Positions 22,330-34,100 are shown, counted from the stretch's first letter. The stretch: 64,000 nucleotides of DNA from Chrysaora quinquecirrha (GCA_014526335.1 JACTAT010000045.1:289850-353849), one strand, 5' to 3'. Notes: a model not told the origin generated them from the sequence alone. Translations and numbers: made by a program.

Positions 22330-23000
22330 AGATTTTTTTGTCGAGAACCATCTCAGACAAGTGTTTCTCATACCCATACGTCAAGGATCAGATAGAGAAC
22401 CACGGAAACAGCTTTATAGAGCCCAGTGATTTGCAGAAAATCGGCGTCTCTAGAAGCCAATTCGTCTAGCTAGAAAACAACGTAAACTACAGTATGGCGA
22501 TCATTGTTTTTTTGGAAAATCGACGTCTAAGGACGCCAATTTATCATGCGTGAAGCATCAGCTAGAAAACCATGGAAACAATTGTATAGAGCCAAGTGTT
22601 TTGCGGAAAATCAACGTTTCCGGACGCCAATTTGTCTAGCTAGAAAACAACGTAAACTATAGTATGGCGATCATTGTTTTTGCGGATAATCAAAGTCTCT
22701 GGACCCCAATTTATCTAGCTAGGAAACAACATAAGCTATTGCATAGTCTGAGTTGTACAAAACTTCAAAATTGCGATGATCCGCTTTAGTCTATTGTTTC
22801 GGTCTGTTTCTGACGTTCATACTCCGAGGAGTGTCAGACGAAAAAAGGTTTTAAGTATGCCCGAAAATGATTCCGCTATTCTTCGAAATTATAAGCTATT
22901 GTATGGCGATCATTGTTTTTGTGGAAAATCAACGTCTCACGACGCCAATTTATCATGCGTCAAGCATCAGCAAGAAAGACATGGAAAACATTGTATGGAT
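22330..23000 (+). repeat. 80-90-bp repeat cluster (at least five units)
   Basis: The core GGAAAATCAACGTCTC, then GGACGCCAATTTATC, recurs at about 22437, 22515, 22606, 22684 and 22920. It is followed by AGAAAACCATGGAAACA-like and ATGGCGATCATTGTTTT blocks. Two unit subtypes alternate (one with TCTAGCTAG, one with ATGCGTCAAGCATCAG). No reading frame is kept across units. The same family recurs at 26.04-26.37 kb. Confidence 0.75.
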
Positions 23001-23586
23001 TCTATTGTTGTTACGTAGTGTTTGTAGATTTTCCAGACCTTAAAGCTCTAAGTTACAGATTTATAAGCAAACAAGAATTCTTTCACTCCCTTTTATTCAT
23101 TAAAACACATTCTATGATAACTTGACATTAATGACTCTTATATTCAGTCTTAGAAAACGTCTTTATTTTTGAAGTATTCTTCAAGACATCAACGGATATA
23201 AAAATAACGCACGTCAGGGGACTATGTAGTCTTTAAATCGATCATTTTCTTTGCTAATAGACTAGCAAAAGATGGCAACTGTAACAAATTGTAATGTGAG
23301 TTCAAAGCGAGTTCAAGGCTATTTTTCAAACACGTCGTCTCGTACCTGTTGATTTCATTTAAGTAATTGAAGCGATTCAAATACTTAATCGTCATTACAC
23401 CATAAACGAAGGAAAGAGAGGGAAACCGTATTTCAGCCGTTCTGTTTCACGATGTAACGATAAAAAAGAAGCTTCTGGAAATATTGACTTTAAACTATTT
23501 CTCTACAGATATTGTAGTTTCTCAATAATGCCGATGTTGAAATTATTAGTTTCAGAAATAATTGATTCTTGTAAGAGAACTTAGGG

Positions 23587-23790
23587 CATGTTCATATGAG
23601 GTGGGATATCCCACTCAGGTGGCATATCTCAATAAAGTGAGATCCATACGATACTGTGATTTGTACATAAAAACAAAATTGCGTTCATATGAGAGGTGGG
23701 ATATGCCACCTAGGTGAGATCTCACTGCCGTGCTGGTGAGATCTCACCTCGGTGGGATAAAAATTTCCCATATGAATGAACTCAAGTGAG
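23587..23790. repeat. Palindrome-rich small repeat, possible MITE
   Basis: TTCATATGAG with GGTGGGATATCCCAC occurs at 23592 and 23694, and an inverted TTCATATG at 23770. Two GTGAGATCTCAC palindromes lie in between. Related GATCTCAC pieces occur near 24420-24490. Borders are uncertain. Confidence 0.5.
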
Positions 23791-25200
23791 CCAGCCCACT
23801 TCAGTGGCTAGCTGATTGGTGGTCAAATACAATAGCTCTCCAGGAAGACGACCGCTTTGATACTAACACATGTTCCTTTTGTCATTAGAAAAGAATGCAA
23901 CAATGCATAAAGAACAATAACATTCCCTTGACTTCTATGCTTCGTTCCTAAGATAGTAGGTCGTTGCAGCCTCGATTTCAATGTTTTAGTTTTTATAAAT
24001 TACGTTGTCATATTTCAGATCATTTGGAGAAGAACGAAATGCCGGTGTGAACGTCAAAACAATATGTAAGTAGATCCTTTTCAATACTTTAGCTCCATGT
24101 TGACATGTAGTAATTTTTTAAAGATTGACAAAATAGCTTTTACTCCTTGTTTAAGTGAAGTGATTTTTTAACTTTTGATATTATGTCCCAGACCTTTCAT
24201 GAAATTGCTAATTGAAAAACTTGTGGTATTCACTAAAGATTTTTCGTTCTTGATAATTGGCATTTGCAGTGACTGAACGGAGAGGGTGTACGTAAACTGC
24301 CACATGGCATGCGATAGGTACATTTTCTCACAAGCATATATCGCATTAAAAAATATTTTCAATTCATTGGTGCAAAAGCTTTGATCCACGAGCTTCCTCT
24401 TTTTGTTACTCTTGATGTGATCTCATCTCTAGGTTTAAATGTCAGATCTCACTGTGAAGGTTTATTTACGTTGAGATCGCACTCAATTGGCAACTCTGGC
24501 CGGAAAGAGGTTTAAAAGATAGTTGTATTGCGCTACAGGGCAAAGAGATGTGATAGGTTTTCTTTTCTTCATTAAGTTTTTATTTTACCACCTCGACTGC
24601 GCTGTACTAATTCTTACAGCTTGTGCAAAACTTGGCCTCTGCTTAATGATTGAGTGCATTTCTGAATTATTTGTTGCTTCGTCAAAGTGTATCGAGGTTG
24701 AAATTACAATAGTACATGTCACTCCGCCCTGTGTTATAGATTTGTGCAAATACACTTTCCCTTCAAACAGGTAGCAATGAACAAAAATTTTTCATATGCC
24801 AATGAAGAGCTTTATATGCTTGAACCTAGGATTTCTGGCCTCTGCAAACCCATAAAATTCCAGAATCAGACAGCGATTTCAAGGTCTTTGTTTAACCATG
24901 GCTAACGCCCTTTCCCACTAAAGAAAAAGGCGATGAGAAAGAGGAGTTTAAAATATATTACAATAGCAAGAAATAGAGCATAGGAAGGGAGTGAATGGCG
25001 CTCTAAGAAGTAGCTCCAAGTAATGAAATCGATTCTGAGTTTATCTGATAGTTCTACATCCGAAGATTTCATGATTGAAATATTTAACACATGCTTCCTT
25101 CATGACGTCACGGTCACATAATTGCGTTGCTTGCTGAGGCCGCAATCAATGACAATAGAACAAAGCCCTCTTGGGTTAGTGCATGTACTATAGATTCAAT
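23791..25200. other. No gene seen
   Basis: Intergenic, AT-rich. ORFs of 60-83 codons here have no domain or splice support. Confidence 0.4.
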
Positions 25201-25209
25201 TACAACTGC

Positions 25210-25330
25210 AATTAATAACTAAATTAAGAAGATGATTATGAATATGACTACACTTACAATTAAGAAAACGATTGCGAATATAATTACGACTACCATTACA
25301 GTTACCATTACAATCACAATTATAAAGTTA
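25210..25330 (+). repeat. Low-complexity ATTACA/ATTACG-like tract
   Basis: A degenerate hexamer pattern creates an artificial hydrophobic ORF on the minus strand. Confidence 0.6.
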
Positions 25331-26035
25331 ATTTCAAAAAGAAGCGGAACGGCTTCAACACGGTAGCCACAGAATGGAGATATGATTAAGTCAATCAGAA
25401 CAGTCAGAATGTAAGACAAACAGACTTATTACTTAAGTCCCAGTTATGGCTCATCAGTTTGCATCAGTTCAGGACTAACGGCAAACCAAAATCACTCAAA
25501 CTTAGACTCAGTATTTCTGCTACTGCTGGGCCTGGAATTTGACTTGTTACACGAGTTATCGCAGCTATCATGTTCAGATGTTGTTGTTGTAGTTAGAAAG
25601 CTTCTCAAACTTACTCAAACTTGGGATTCATGGCTTTTGTAGAGTTGTTGTTTTTGCAGCGTTTTCGACTGCCTATTCTATATGGAGGGGCAAATGTATG
25701 GAAACGCCTGTCTTGAAATTGCGGCAAACAACGACCTAGGGCTGAAACAGGAAAATTTACATAAGAAAGCAACGGTGATGCTGTACACCTGACTTTGGCG
25801 CGAAATTTTCACCATTAAGATTGTTAAAACTAGAATTAAGTTAAAATTAAGATTGAAGGATTGTTTAGTTATTATTCTCGAAAAGAAAACGATCAAAATC
25901 TTTGAGACAGTGCCTTCAAAATTTTCTAGGAAATTTTTCACGATACACATGAATTCACTGTTTTTTCGACTGGTCTTTCGAAATTTTTTCGTTTTTCAAA
26001 GCGCTGAAGAAAAAGTCGGAGATTATTTTGTCTAA

Positions 26036-26375
26036 AGAAAACTCAGACAAGTGTTTATCATACCCATACGCTGAGCATCAGGTAAAAAAACCATGGAAAC
26101 AATTTATTGGAAACAAGCCAAGGACGCCAATTTGTCTAGGGAGAAAACAGTGGAAAATATTAAATGACGATCATTGTCTTTTGTTGGAAATCAACGCCTC
26201 AGGACGCCAAGTTATCATGCATCAAGCATAAGCTAGAAAACCATGGAATACATTGAATGGAGGCCATTTTTTTTTCGGAAAATCCACGTCTCTGGACGCT
26301 CATTTGTCAAACTTCAAGCATCAGAAAGAAAGCTATGAAAACATTATAGCTATGGAGACCATTGTTCTAACAATT
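26036..26375 (+). repeat. Second cluster of the 80-90-bp repeat
   Basis: Three diverged units contain GGACGCCAATTTGTC, AACGCCTCAGGACGCCAAG and ACGTCTCTGGACGC. The opening ACTCAGACAAGTGTTT also begins the 22.35-kb cluster. Confidence 0.7.
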
Positions 26376-26644
26376 AAAGCTATTAGTTTTTGAGGGAAAT
26401 ACGCAATCCGCTTGGCCACCTTGGAGACAATTATTTCCTGCGGGAATTTACATTTCAGGGTGTAACCCTATATAGTGCGTATGCGCAACCAATATTTTCA
26501 TCAAGCTGGTTTTAAACAAGTTATGAGCTGACGCTGCTACGGTGAATTACAATTATTATTGTAAATAGAATTGCAATTATTCAGATTAATATTGAAACAT
26601 TTTGATTAGACATTAAATGATAATTGTGTTTTCTTTTTCTCAAG

Positions 26645-26739
26645 GGATCAGGACAGGATTCCTGGTAATGTGATCGACATGGTCATACTTATCATGTGTC
26701 TTTGTCCAAGCAATGCGCAAGAAGTGACAAAAGTGCCAG
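26645..26739 (+). CDS. Possible isolated exon
   Basis: Acceptor CTTTTTCTCAAG and donor CCAG/GTAGAT frame an open 95-bp stretch. No partner exon was found. Weak. Confidence 0.2.
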
Positions 26740-27594
26740 GTAGATTTTTTCCTTTGCAGATGAAGTTAACACTTGATTATTCCCTCTACCAAGGTCTTAG
26801 AATGAGAAGCTTGTTGGTAGCTATGAGTGCCTTGTGCAGTTGCATTATGCTTGATATGATAAGCATCAAAATTAAGTGTGAAGTTTAATTTGCAATGACT
26901 AGCTTTAGACTTGCAAAAGGCCATAGACCTCCACTGTACATTACATTTTGGCATTTCATTTTCTCTTAAAACTTATTAATGTCAATTTAGCCCTCTTTCT
27001 TTCAATTTTTTTTGATAATCGTACATCCTTTTAAAATTATTGGCTATTTTATAAAAATGAAAATAGTCCCAAATGGGCAGAAATGCAAGAAGTAGGGCAA
27101 TAAATTGTCATTTATTTCCCATTAGAACGTGTAAAGCTTGGTCTATCCAAGTTACGAAGTGATTACAAGCTAATTTATATGAATAAAATAATTTTGAATG
27201 AAAATATAATTTGAAACCTAATTATAACTGAAATGTAACAGACTTAACTCCAAATCATTATCACTCAATATACTCCTTCCTTTTACAACCCATAAAACAA
27301 TACTCCAAAACATTTTGTGACTTTACACACATGCCTGTTCTTATTCTTGGCTATTATCAGAATTTACCAGTGAAACCGTTTCATATGAAAGTACACTTAG
27401 GGTACAAAAGTATTGCAACGCTTGACCTAAAATGGCGGCCAACAGTAGCCGTAGGCCCAACAACACAAAATTTACATAGCAAAGCCATGGCGGCTCGGGG
27501 GCTTCGCCCAACTTGATTTAAGCGGGAAAATGTTCACAATTTCATTATAAATTGCATGGTCTATTTTCCATCCTTTCAGTTATCAACATTATAA

Positions 27595-27645
27595 TGTTAT
27601 AATGTTATCAACATTATATCATTGTAATGGTAAATTATAAGCTTC
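27595..27645. repeat. Small AT palindrome cluster
   Basis: AACATTATAATGTTATAATG is self-complementary. It lies in otherwise unassigned sequence between 26740 and 27890. Confidence 0.4.
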
Positions 27646-27890
27646 TCCAATAACTGTCTAAGATTTGATAAAGATTTAAAAAATATAGACACTTGCTGTC
27701 ATGTTTCACTTTGCTTCATAATTTTAATGGATTTAGAAAGTCCCCAAGCATGATTTTGGAAGCATCAGATGTAAATTTCCAAACAACACTGATTTTGTTT
27801 CAACTGGAAATGGCAACAAGGAGGAGGGGAAGAAAAGGCAAAGGTGCATGTTACTGTTAATGTTTCGTTAAAAATATCCATATCTTTAAG

Positions 27891-28283
27891 GTGGACAAGC
27901 AAGTTGGGCAGAAGAAAAAAGAGGAAAGAGAGACAAATCTTCTAGATCCAGACAGAGTGAATCACAAATACCAACTTGTTGCTAGGAGTGACGCAAAGCT
28001 GTGCCTTAAGCAAGTTGCCAGGTGTGAGCATTGCAGGATATCTTTTCAGTCATTTGACATTGCTGTTATCAAAACTGTTGGCCTGCGAGAACGATATGAT
28101 AAGAACACTGGTGGAATTGTGAAACAACAAGCAATTGTATATCTGCATTTTCTCACAGAGTGTCTAAAGCAGTATGATCAAAAGTTCACGTTTTCTTCAG
28201 TCTTTGTTTCAAGTCGCACCCAAGACCAACTTCCTTCTGCATGCCTGAATCTATTAAAGTCAAAGGGATGTATTCTTGAGTGA
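27891..28283 (+). CDS. Terminal coding exon of an unknown gene
   Basis: The acceptor ATATCTTTAAG precedes GTGGACAAG, and the frame stays open for 130 codons to TGA. The protein part starts very basic and polar (KKKEERE), has a CEHC pair, then a mixed region (LRERYDKNTGGIVKQQ). Composition looks truly coding. A Lys/Arg-rich stretch ending at a GT near 27831 could be an earlier exon, but its phase does not fit. I do not recognise the family. Confidence 0.45.
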   Translation: MDKQVGQKKKEERETNLLDPDRVNHKYQLVARSDAKLCLKQVARCEHCRISFQSFDIAVIKTVGLRERYDKNTGGIVKQQAIVYLHFLTECLKQYDQKFTFSSVFVSSRTQDQLPSACLNLLKSKGCILE

Positions 28284-28410
28284 ACATATTATTTTAATTC
28301 TACTGAAATGCATGTGAAATGAACACATTAACTTGCTGGTTTGTTTTGTTATTGTCAATTTGTTTTGTTCATTTTTATGTTTAGATTTACGTAAAGTCTG
28401 TTTCAAAAGT

Positions 28411-28930
28411 TCAGGCACTTGGCCTATTTTTTGTCCTCATTCACGTACATGCTACAAACCTATCATTTGCTTCAAATCTATAAGAGCACTTTGAATTCTG
28501 AGCTAAGTAAGGGGGGTTTGTCCCTTGGGAATTCTAGCAACTTCTTTCAAATCGTATAAAAAGTATTTTTCTCTATCTGAAGCATATTTCCTCCTGATTT
28601 CAATTATGACTGCTGTTTGGTATCATTTGTAGTTTTAATGTCATACACCATATCATGACAGGTTCTTAGGTTTGTATAAGGGGCATTTTGTTATATATTT
28701 CCAAAATTATACAATTCGAGAGGAAGGCTGTTTTCGCATTAATTTGGAATAGAAAAGTTACTAGTATTCCCAAGGGACAAAACGCCTTTTTTGCTGAGCT
28801 CAAAATTAAAATTCCTCTTGAAATCCAGATTTTGTTCTTCAAGATTTGTTGAGTGATGTATAACTTTGGATAGGTTATAGGTTTGCTTAAAAAAAACGAG
28901 CAACTATAAAATTATGGGCCAAGTGCCTGA
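28411..28930. mobile_element. 520-bp MITE with long imperfect inverted repeats
   Basis: Ends TCAGGCACTTGGCC and its complement flank about 150 bp of inverted similarity that includes TTTGTCCCTTGGGAAT (28518) and its complement (28768). There is no coding capacity. Flanks do not give a clear duplication. Confidence 0.75.
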
Positions 28931-29317
28931 AAATTTGATACAGAATTTAGCTTCGCTGGAACTATGGAACTTAAACATTTCTTAAACATCAAGCAATCAA
29001 GCAAGAATCTAATTTAAGTTTTAAGGGTCTTAATACTATTTTTAACTCAAATCTATTTACTTGTTGTACTTACTAATTGTTTATCAAATCTATTTTATTT
29101 ATTTATGAAATCTATTAGTACTATGTTATGTTATGTTATGATGTTATGTTGACAAATTTGGAAAAGTTCAATAGGAAAACTAAATTTATTTTCTTGTATT
29201 GTTTTACTTTAAAGTTACTTGAATGTACTATATTAACATTACCTCAAACGTTATAACGCCTCGTTGGGGGAATGTTGGCCCTGGTCTCAAGAAATTGATT
29301 GTTTGTTTGTATAACTG

Positions 29318-29444
29318 TGGTTGTGGGTTTTTGTGGGTGGTTGTGGGTTGTTGTGGGTGGTTGTGGGTCATTGTGGGTGGTTATGGGTGGTTGTGGGTCA
29401 TTGTGGGTTGTTGTGGGTGGTTGTGGATCATTGTGGGTGGTTCC
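29318..29444 (+). repeat. G-rich minisatellite (TTGTGGGTGG-type)
   Basis: About a dozen units of 10-13 bp contain GTGGG. All three plus frames are open through it, giving Trp/Val/Gly ORFs that are artefacts of the repeat. The G runs could form quadruplexes on this strand. Confidence 0.85.
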
Positions 29445-29853
29445 TCACTTTAGTAAGTACGTTTTTGACCGTGGATGCTACTGCGATAAGGTATATGCAG
29501 CTGAAATTTTGACCTACGCGTGTTATGTTTGTATTGGATAGGGTGGCAAATTTCCTTAGCATATACTGGGCATGTATTTTGGAAAAATTTGAAGATCTTC
29601 ATGGAGATGCATTGTTCGAATGGTTCTTTTGTTGGCAGCCAATTAATTTTCTTAAATTCGTTTGTTCTAATATGTGTTTGGTTGTCAAGTTTCAGGCAAA
29701 ACCTAATTTATTTGTTTTGAGAGGTCTGTATCTTTTTAGATTTACGCTTGATCAAATTAGGATACCATAGTCATAATGAGGTTGTATTATAGGGTTACAT
29801 AGTAGTCGACGCAGCGAGGTACTAAGAAAGTTTTGTTTTCTGTACAAGAAATT

Positions 29854-30458
29854 TACCTTATTGGCCCTTTTTACGCCGGCCCTAAATGGCGTTAATTTTA
29901 GCCTAGAGGCGTTATAAGGGCCGGCGTTAAAAGGGCCGGCGTTAAAAGGGCCAAAAATTTGGAATTTTTCTCAAAAAGCGGCGTTAATTTCCACGCACCT
30001 ATTTTTGCTACCACGCACTATATTTTAGGAATTTTCATAAACAGCATGAAAACAAAGCCATCATAGCAAAAATGGAAACTTTCATCAATAAGCAAGTTCA
30101 AAAGATGGCAGAGAAATGTGATTTTGTACAGCAGCGATTGATAGGAAGGGAATGTAGGGAAGAATATGAAGATGAAATAGTCGAAGATTCAATAGGAGTG
30201 AAGTTCGATGATGAAGAAAACGTAGATAACAGTGAGACAATTGTAATTGACTAACATGAATTATATTCAAGGTAATAAAAAATAATAAAAGACGCAACAG
30301 TGCCTAAAAATATATTGTTGTTTTTTCCTTGTTCTTCGAGTGACGTAAAACACGGCCCTAAATGGCGTTAAAGCAAATTTTAAGAGCAGCGGAATTAGGG
30401 CCGGCGTAAAAACGGCCGGCGTTAAATTAGGGCCGGCGTAAAAAGGGCCGATAAGGTA
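29854..30458. mobile_element. 605-bp TIR element with GGCCGGCG repeats
   Basis: TACCTTAT-GGCCCTTTTTACGCCGGCCC at the left is inverted at the right end. GGGCCGGCGT(T)AAA motifs recur 3-4 times near each end, like subterminal transposase-binding repeats. The flanking TA could be a 2-bp duplication. The interior has a short coding stretch. Confidence 0.75.
30029..30254 (+). CDS. Acidic C-terminal exon inside the TIR element
   Basis: The acceptor ATATTTTAG opens a 75-codon frame ending at TAA. The start is charged and helical (KMETFINKQVQKM) and the end is acidic (FDDEENVDNSETIVID). It is probably the C-terminal piece of the parent transposon's protein (transposase or Myb-like accessory protein); that identity is a guess. 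Confidence 0.4.
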
Positions 30459-30469
30459 GTCGTTTATTT

Positions 30470-31075
30470 ACTAGACCTAAAACTTTTATTGCCATGGAAT
30501 CACCGGAAAGATTATCATCTAGAATGCACCCCAGGTAAGTTACCTTTCTGTGTTGTTTTATTTCAACGTAACCATATTTGATGTCCAAATTATTTGCTTG
30601 TTTTAATTGGCGTTTAGTTCAAAAATGGATGGATTTTGTTTTATTCTCCCCAAAATGCATGGATAATTTATTGTCAATAAACCACTCACAGATTGAGTTA
30701 AAGTCCTTATTTAATTGGTCTTCTATTTTCTTGGTATCCTTGTGAGTTAATAAAAGACAAGTATCATCTGCATAGAGAAGTAACTCACAGCTTACAGCTT
30801 GTGGCATGTCATTGACATATAAAAGAAAAAGGAGAGAACCTAGTATTGAGCCTTGTGGGACACTGCAGGAAAGCTTTCCTGGAGAAGATAATTCCTTTCC
30901 TATATTAACCAATAAAATTCTGTCGGTAAGGTATGACTTAAACCAGCAAACTGTGGAATCAGAAAAACCAAAATAGACCATTTATTCGAGAAGTATATCA
31001 TGATTGATTGTGTCGAAAGCTTTTTGAAGACCGATCAAAATCATTCCAGTCAGTAGGTCATGTTCGAAACCCTTA
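30470..31075 (-). pseudogene. LINE reverse transcriptase fragment
   Basis: Minus-strand blocks: LLTGMILIGLQKAFDTINHD, then SVPQGSILG, LLYADDTCLLL (catalytic ADD near 30755) and, after a stop, KVTYLGCILDDNL. These are RT motifs of the CR1/Jockey type. Stops near 30977 and 30619 show decay. Neither LINE end is present. Confidence 0.8.
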
Positions 31076-31652
31076 GCCCTACGAATTTTGCTGCTCTCCT
31101 TTAATTAAATAACACACTGATTTTATTTCAGCTGATTTGAACCAAAATGTTTCTCTCATCAAGTGGAATGTTTTATTGGGGTAATGATATGGGGGCATTA
31201 GGAAAGATCAACATGCAAAGTAAAAATATGTCCTTATTTTAAATGATACCCAGGATATTGTCCCTTGTTTTCACTCTTCTGCTACCTAACTCCCCCTATT
31301 TGACAGGAAGAATGTGTTTATATCCTAGACATGAACTACATAGTTTAGACTATATGGACTGGGGAATAATTTAGGCTTGTTATGCAACATTCCAGGTTAA
31401 TTTTCTGAAACTGAAGAAAATACTGACTAAATAACAAAATATTTCACAATAACAAAATATTGTGAAATAAAGGTTTTGGAAAATTTTCGTTTAGTACAGT
31501 ATCACCCTTTGAGCTTCTTTATCAACAATACAGTAACAGAGAACTGACAGCCTACAAAGTACAGAATCTCATACCTTCTCTTGAGAGTTGACTATAGAAC
31601 ATGTTATGCCCTGAAACCTCCCTGTCCTTTTAATTCTTTTTTCCAATGGCTC

Positions 31653-31724
31653 TTAGTTCAAAATGTCAAAGGAATCACACAATCCTTTCCCTTTAAGTTT
31701 GGCGTTTTGATTTCCAATCCATTT
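31653..31724 (-). CDS. Homeobox gene, terminal exon (recognition helix)
   Basis: The acceptor TTTTACTTTTGCAG precedes 23 codons and TAA (31653-31655). KWIGNQNAKLKGKG resembles homeodomain helix 3 (WFxNxRxKxK), with Gln-Asn for the usual Arg. The exon starts in phase 0 and matches the end of the exon at 34213-34372, which stops exactly where helix 3 should begin. The protein ends ten residues later. Confidence 0.6.
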   Translation of the reverse strand, partial: KWIGNQNAKLKGKGLCDSFDILN

Positions 31725-31965
31725 CTGCAAAAGTAAAAGGCTAAACAGTCAGAGACTTTGAAAACAAGTCTTATTATACAAAACTGTCTAATACTGTATT
31801 ATACCCTTTTCAGAAAATTGAATTAGGTCTATCCTATTTCTTACATGCAGAAATGCACCTCAAACCATGGTGACTAGATAAATGATAGCCAACATGCACC
31901 CTACTAATGATAAATACAATGATGCTTTAATGATGATAACATTATTGATCAAGGTAATTAAGTTA

Positions 31966-31974
31966 CCTTAATTT
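31966..31974 (+). repeat. 9-bp target duplication, left copy
   Basis: CCTTAATTT, repeated at 34212-34220. Confidence 0.85.
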
Positions 31975-32083
31975 ACTTTCATGTCCCCAGACCCAGATTC
32001 AGATTCACTTTCAGAATCACATTCAGATTCGCACTTATACTTACAAATCAATAAAAACTTCTAAACAATTTGGTGTTTGTAAA

Positions 32084-32385
32084 ACCAAACCTGATTTACT
32101 TTCAAGCGCACACCTAAAGCTACCCTTTGACTATTTTTGGAAATTTTCCAGGCAAGGGAGTAAGCTAGGAAACTACACATATCCGATGTGGCGAATATGA
32201 GGACCATTGACATGGCAGAAAACCCCCGTCTTTATCACCTTGGCATTGAATTCTGGAAACCCAAACCTGATTTACTTTCAAGTGCACACCTTAAGCTACC
32301 CTTTGACCATTTTTGGAAATTATTCAAGCCAGAGGGGAAGCTAGGAAAACTACACATATCCGAGTACTTTGAACGCCTGAGTTAA
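32084..32385 (+). repeat. 177-bp subterminal repeat, left arm
   Basis: A 176-bp period separates the two CTGATTTACTTTCAAG starts (32091 and 32267). The unit is inverted relative to 33541-34090. Confidence 0.8.
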
Positions 32386-32654
32386 TCTTTACCACATATG
32401 ATCCTTATTTCTTCTGACGAACCCAATGGCCAATTTTTGTATTCTTGAGTCGATACGGCAAATGAGCAAGAGCGTAACTTCAACTCATCAGCCCTTTTCA
32501 AACATCTGATTGTAGTCTTCTTTAACAGCCTAATGCTTCAATCATTTTGAAGAGGATCATATATTGGATCTGTAACAACATAGATCAATTTGGTACAACA
32601 AAGTTGCATTTTGCCAATGAATTGTTTAACTTTAAATAAATCTATTACACTCAC

Positions 32655-32786
32655 CAACTGAGTAGAAAATAAAGCAACATTTCTTGAAGGGGCTTTCGAT
32701 GTAATGGATGGAACCAGGTTCAAATTGTCCCCAGTTGTTTCATTCAGATTCCGAAGCCTCTCTTCTTCTGTTATCCATGATTCAAT
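32655..32786 (-). CDS. Captured exon 3 (44 codons)
   Basis: Acceptor ATATCCGCAAG, donor TTG/GTGAGT, phase 0 at both ends. It encodes a polar region starting IESWITEEERLRNLNE. It follows 33043-33125 in frame. Function unknown. Confidence 0.6.
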
Positions 32787-33042
32787 CTTGCGGATATAAA
32801 ACAATAAACGTACATGAAAGAGTAAAAATTGGATTAAGTGTTGCTAAACAGAATATTACCAAAGCAAGCGTAATTCTTATACCTGACATCAACCCGTAAT
32901 AGTAATTGCTGTGACTGGAAGAATTGAAACCCGAGTGTATTATAACGTATAAAATTTTATCCATAGGGAGATAAGCCCATAAGTTTGAAAATATGTATTG
33001 TTGAACCTCTGGTCAAGAAAAGGACTGAAAAGTGTTTCTTAC

Positions 33043-33125
33043 ATCATGAGAATCATAAATCAAGTACTGGTTGCAGGAGCGAACTACTGCTCCAACGTCT
33101 TCATCTTCCATTTTACCATCTTCCA
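33043..33125 (-). CDS. Captured exon 2 (27 codons)
   Basis: Acceptor CGTCTTTACAG, donor GAT/GTAAGA. It takes one base from the previous exon and ends in phase 0. It encodes VEDGKMEDEDVGAVVRS and CNQYLIYDSHD. Family unknown. Confidence 0.6.
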
Positions 33126-33228
33126 CTGTAAAGACGAAGTATAAATATATTTCTGCGTTTAACACACTTGTAAAATGGTTACAAAGAGTTTTCTAAGACA
33201 GAAAATTATAAACAGTAAAAATGCTTAC

Positions 33229-33286
33229 CCTGAATAACTCGCATGTCTTCCTTCTGTCGTATTGATTTTGAAATTATGACATCCTC
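33229..33286 (-). CDS. Captured exon 1 (19 codons)
   Basis: Acceptor ATCTTTATCGCAG, donor CAGG/GTAAGC. It begins in phase 0 and ends in phase 1, encoding EDVIISKSIRQKEDMRVIQ. The phases of the three exons fit each other and also fit both homeobox exons outside the element. Confidence 0.6.
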
Positions 33287-33535
33287 CTGCGATAAAGATA
33301 ATTGGTTTCTTACTTGCACATCGGAGCTTATTGTATGTCTATTACACTAAAAATGAGTTTGCAAGGTATTAATTATGATTTGTTACCTTTGTTTTCAATC
33401 AGATTCTGTCTAGGTATTGCTGATAGGATTCTCCGTTGTATTCAGCAAGAGTAGCATTGATAATTGCAAGGGGTCATTATTGCCATAGGGGTCATATTAC
33501 CAGATTTCTTATAAATCTGTTTCTCATACAAACGC

Positions 33536-34100
33536 AGTTAGGTGTGTGCTTGAAAGTAAATCAGGTTTGGGTTTCCAGAATTCAATGCAAAGGTGATAAA
33601 GACGGGGGTTTTTTGCCATGTCAATGGTCCTCATATTCGCCAGAGCGGATATGTGTAGTTTTCCTAGCTTACCCCCTGGCTTGAAAAATTTCCAAAAAAT
33701 GGTCAAAGGGTAGCTTTAGGTGTGCACTTGAAAGTAAATTAGGTTTGGGTTTCCAGAATTCAATGCAAAGGTGATAAAGACTGGGGTTTTCTGTCATGTC
33801 CATGGTCCTCATATTCGCCAGAGCGATATGTGTAGTTCTCCTAGCTCACCCCCTGGCTTGAAAAATTTCCAAAAATGGTCAAAGGGTAGCTTGAGATGTG
33901 CGCTTGAAAAAAAATCAGGTTTGGGTTTCCAGAATTTAATGCAAAGGTGATAAAGACGGGGGTTTTCAGCCATGTTAATGGTCCTCATATTCGCCACAGC
34001 GGATATGTGTAGTTTTCCTAGCTTACCCCCTGCCTTGAAAAATTTCCAAAAATAGTCAAAGGGTAGCTTTAGGTATGCGCTTGAAAGTAAATCAGGTTTT
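33536..34100 (-). repeat. 177-bp subterminal repeat, right arm (three units)
   Basis: Starts at about 33541, 33719, 33894 and a partial unit at 34071. Each unit is open on the minus strand for about 59 codons (ANMRTIDMAENPRLYHL core). Confidence 0.8.

Noticed and set aside
25219..25419. Hydrophobic membrane-protein ORF
   Set aside because: It comes from a degenerate ATTACA tract; no start context or homology-like pattern.
27790..27831. Upstream exon for the gene at 27891
   Set aside because: The donor phase does not join the 27891 exon without a stop.
29223..29541. Trp/Gly-rich secreted proteins
   Set aside because: All three frames are open because of the GTGGG repeat.
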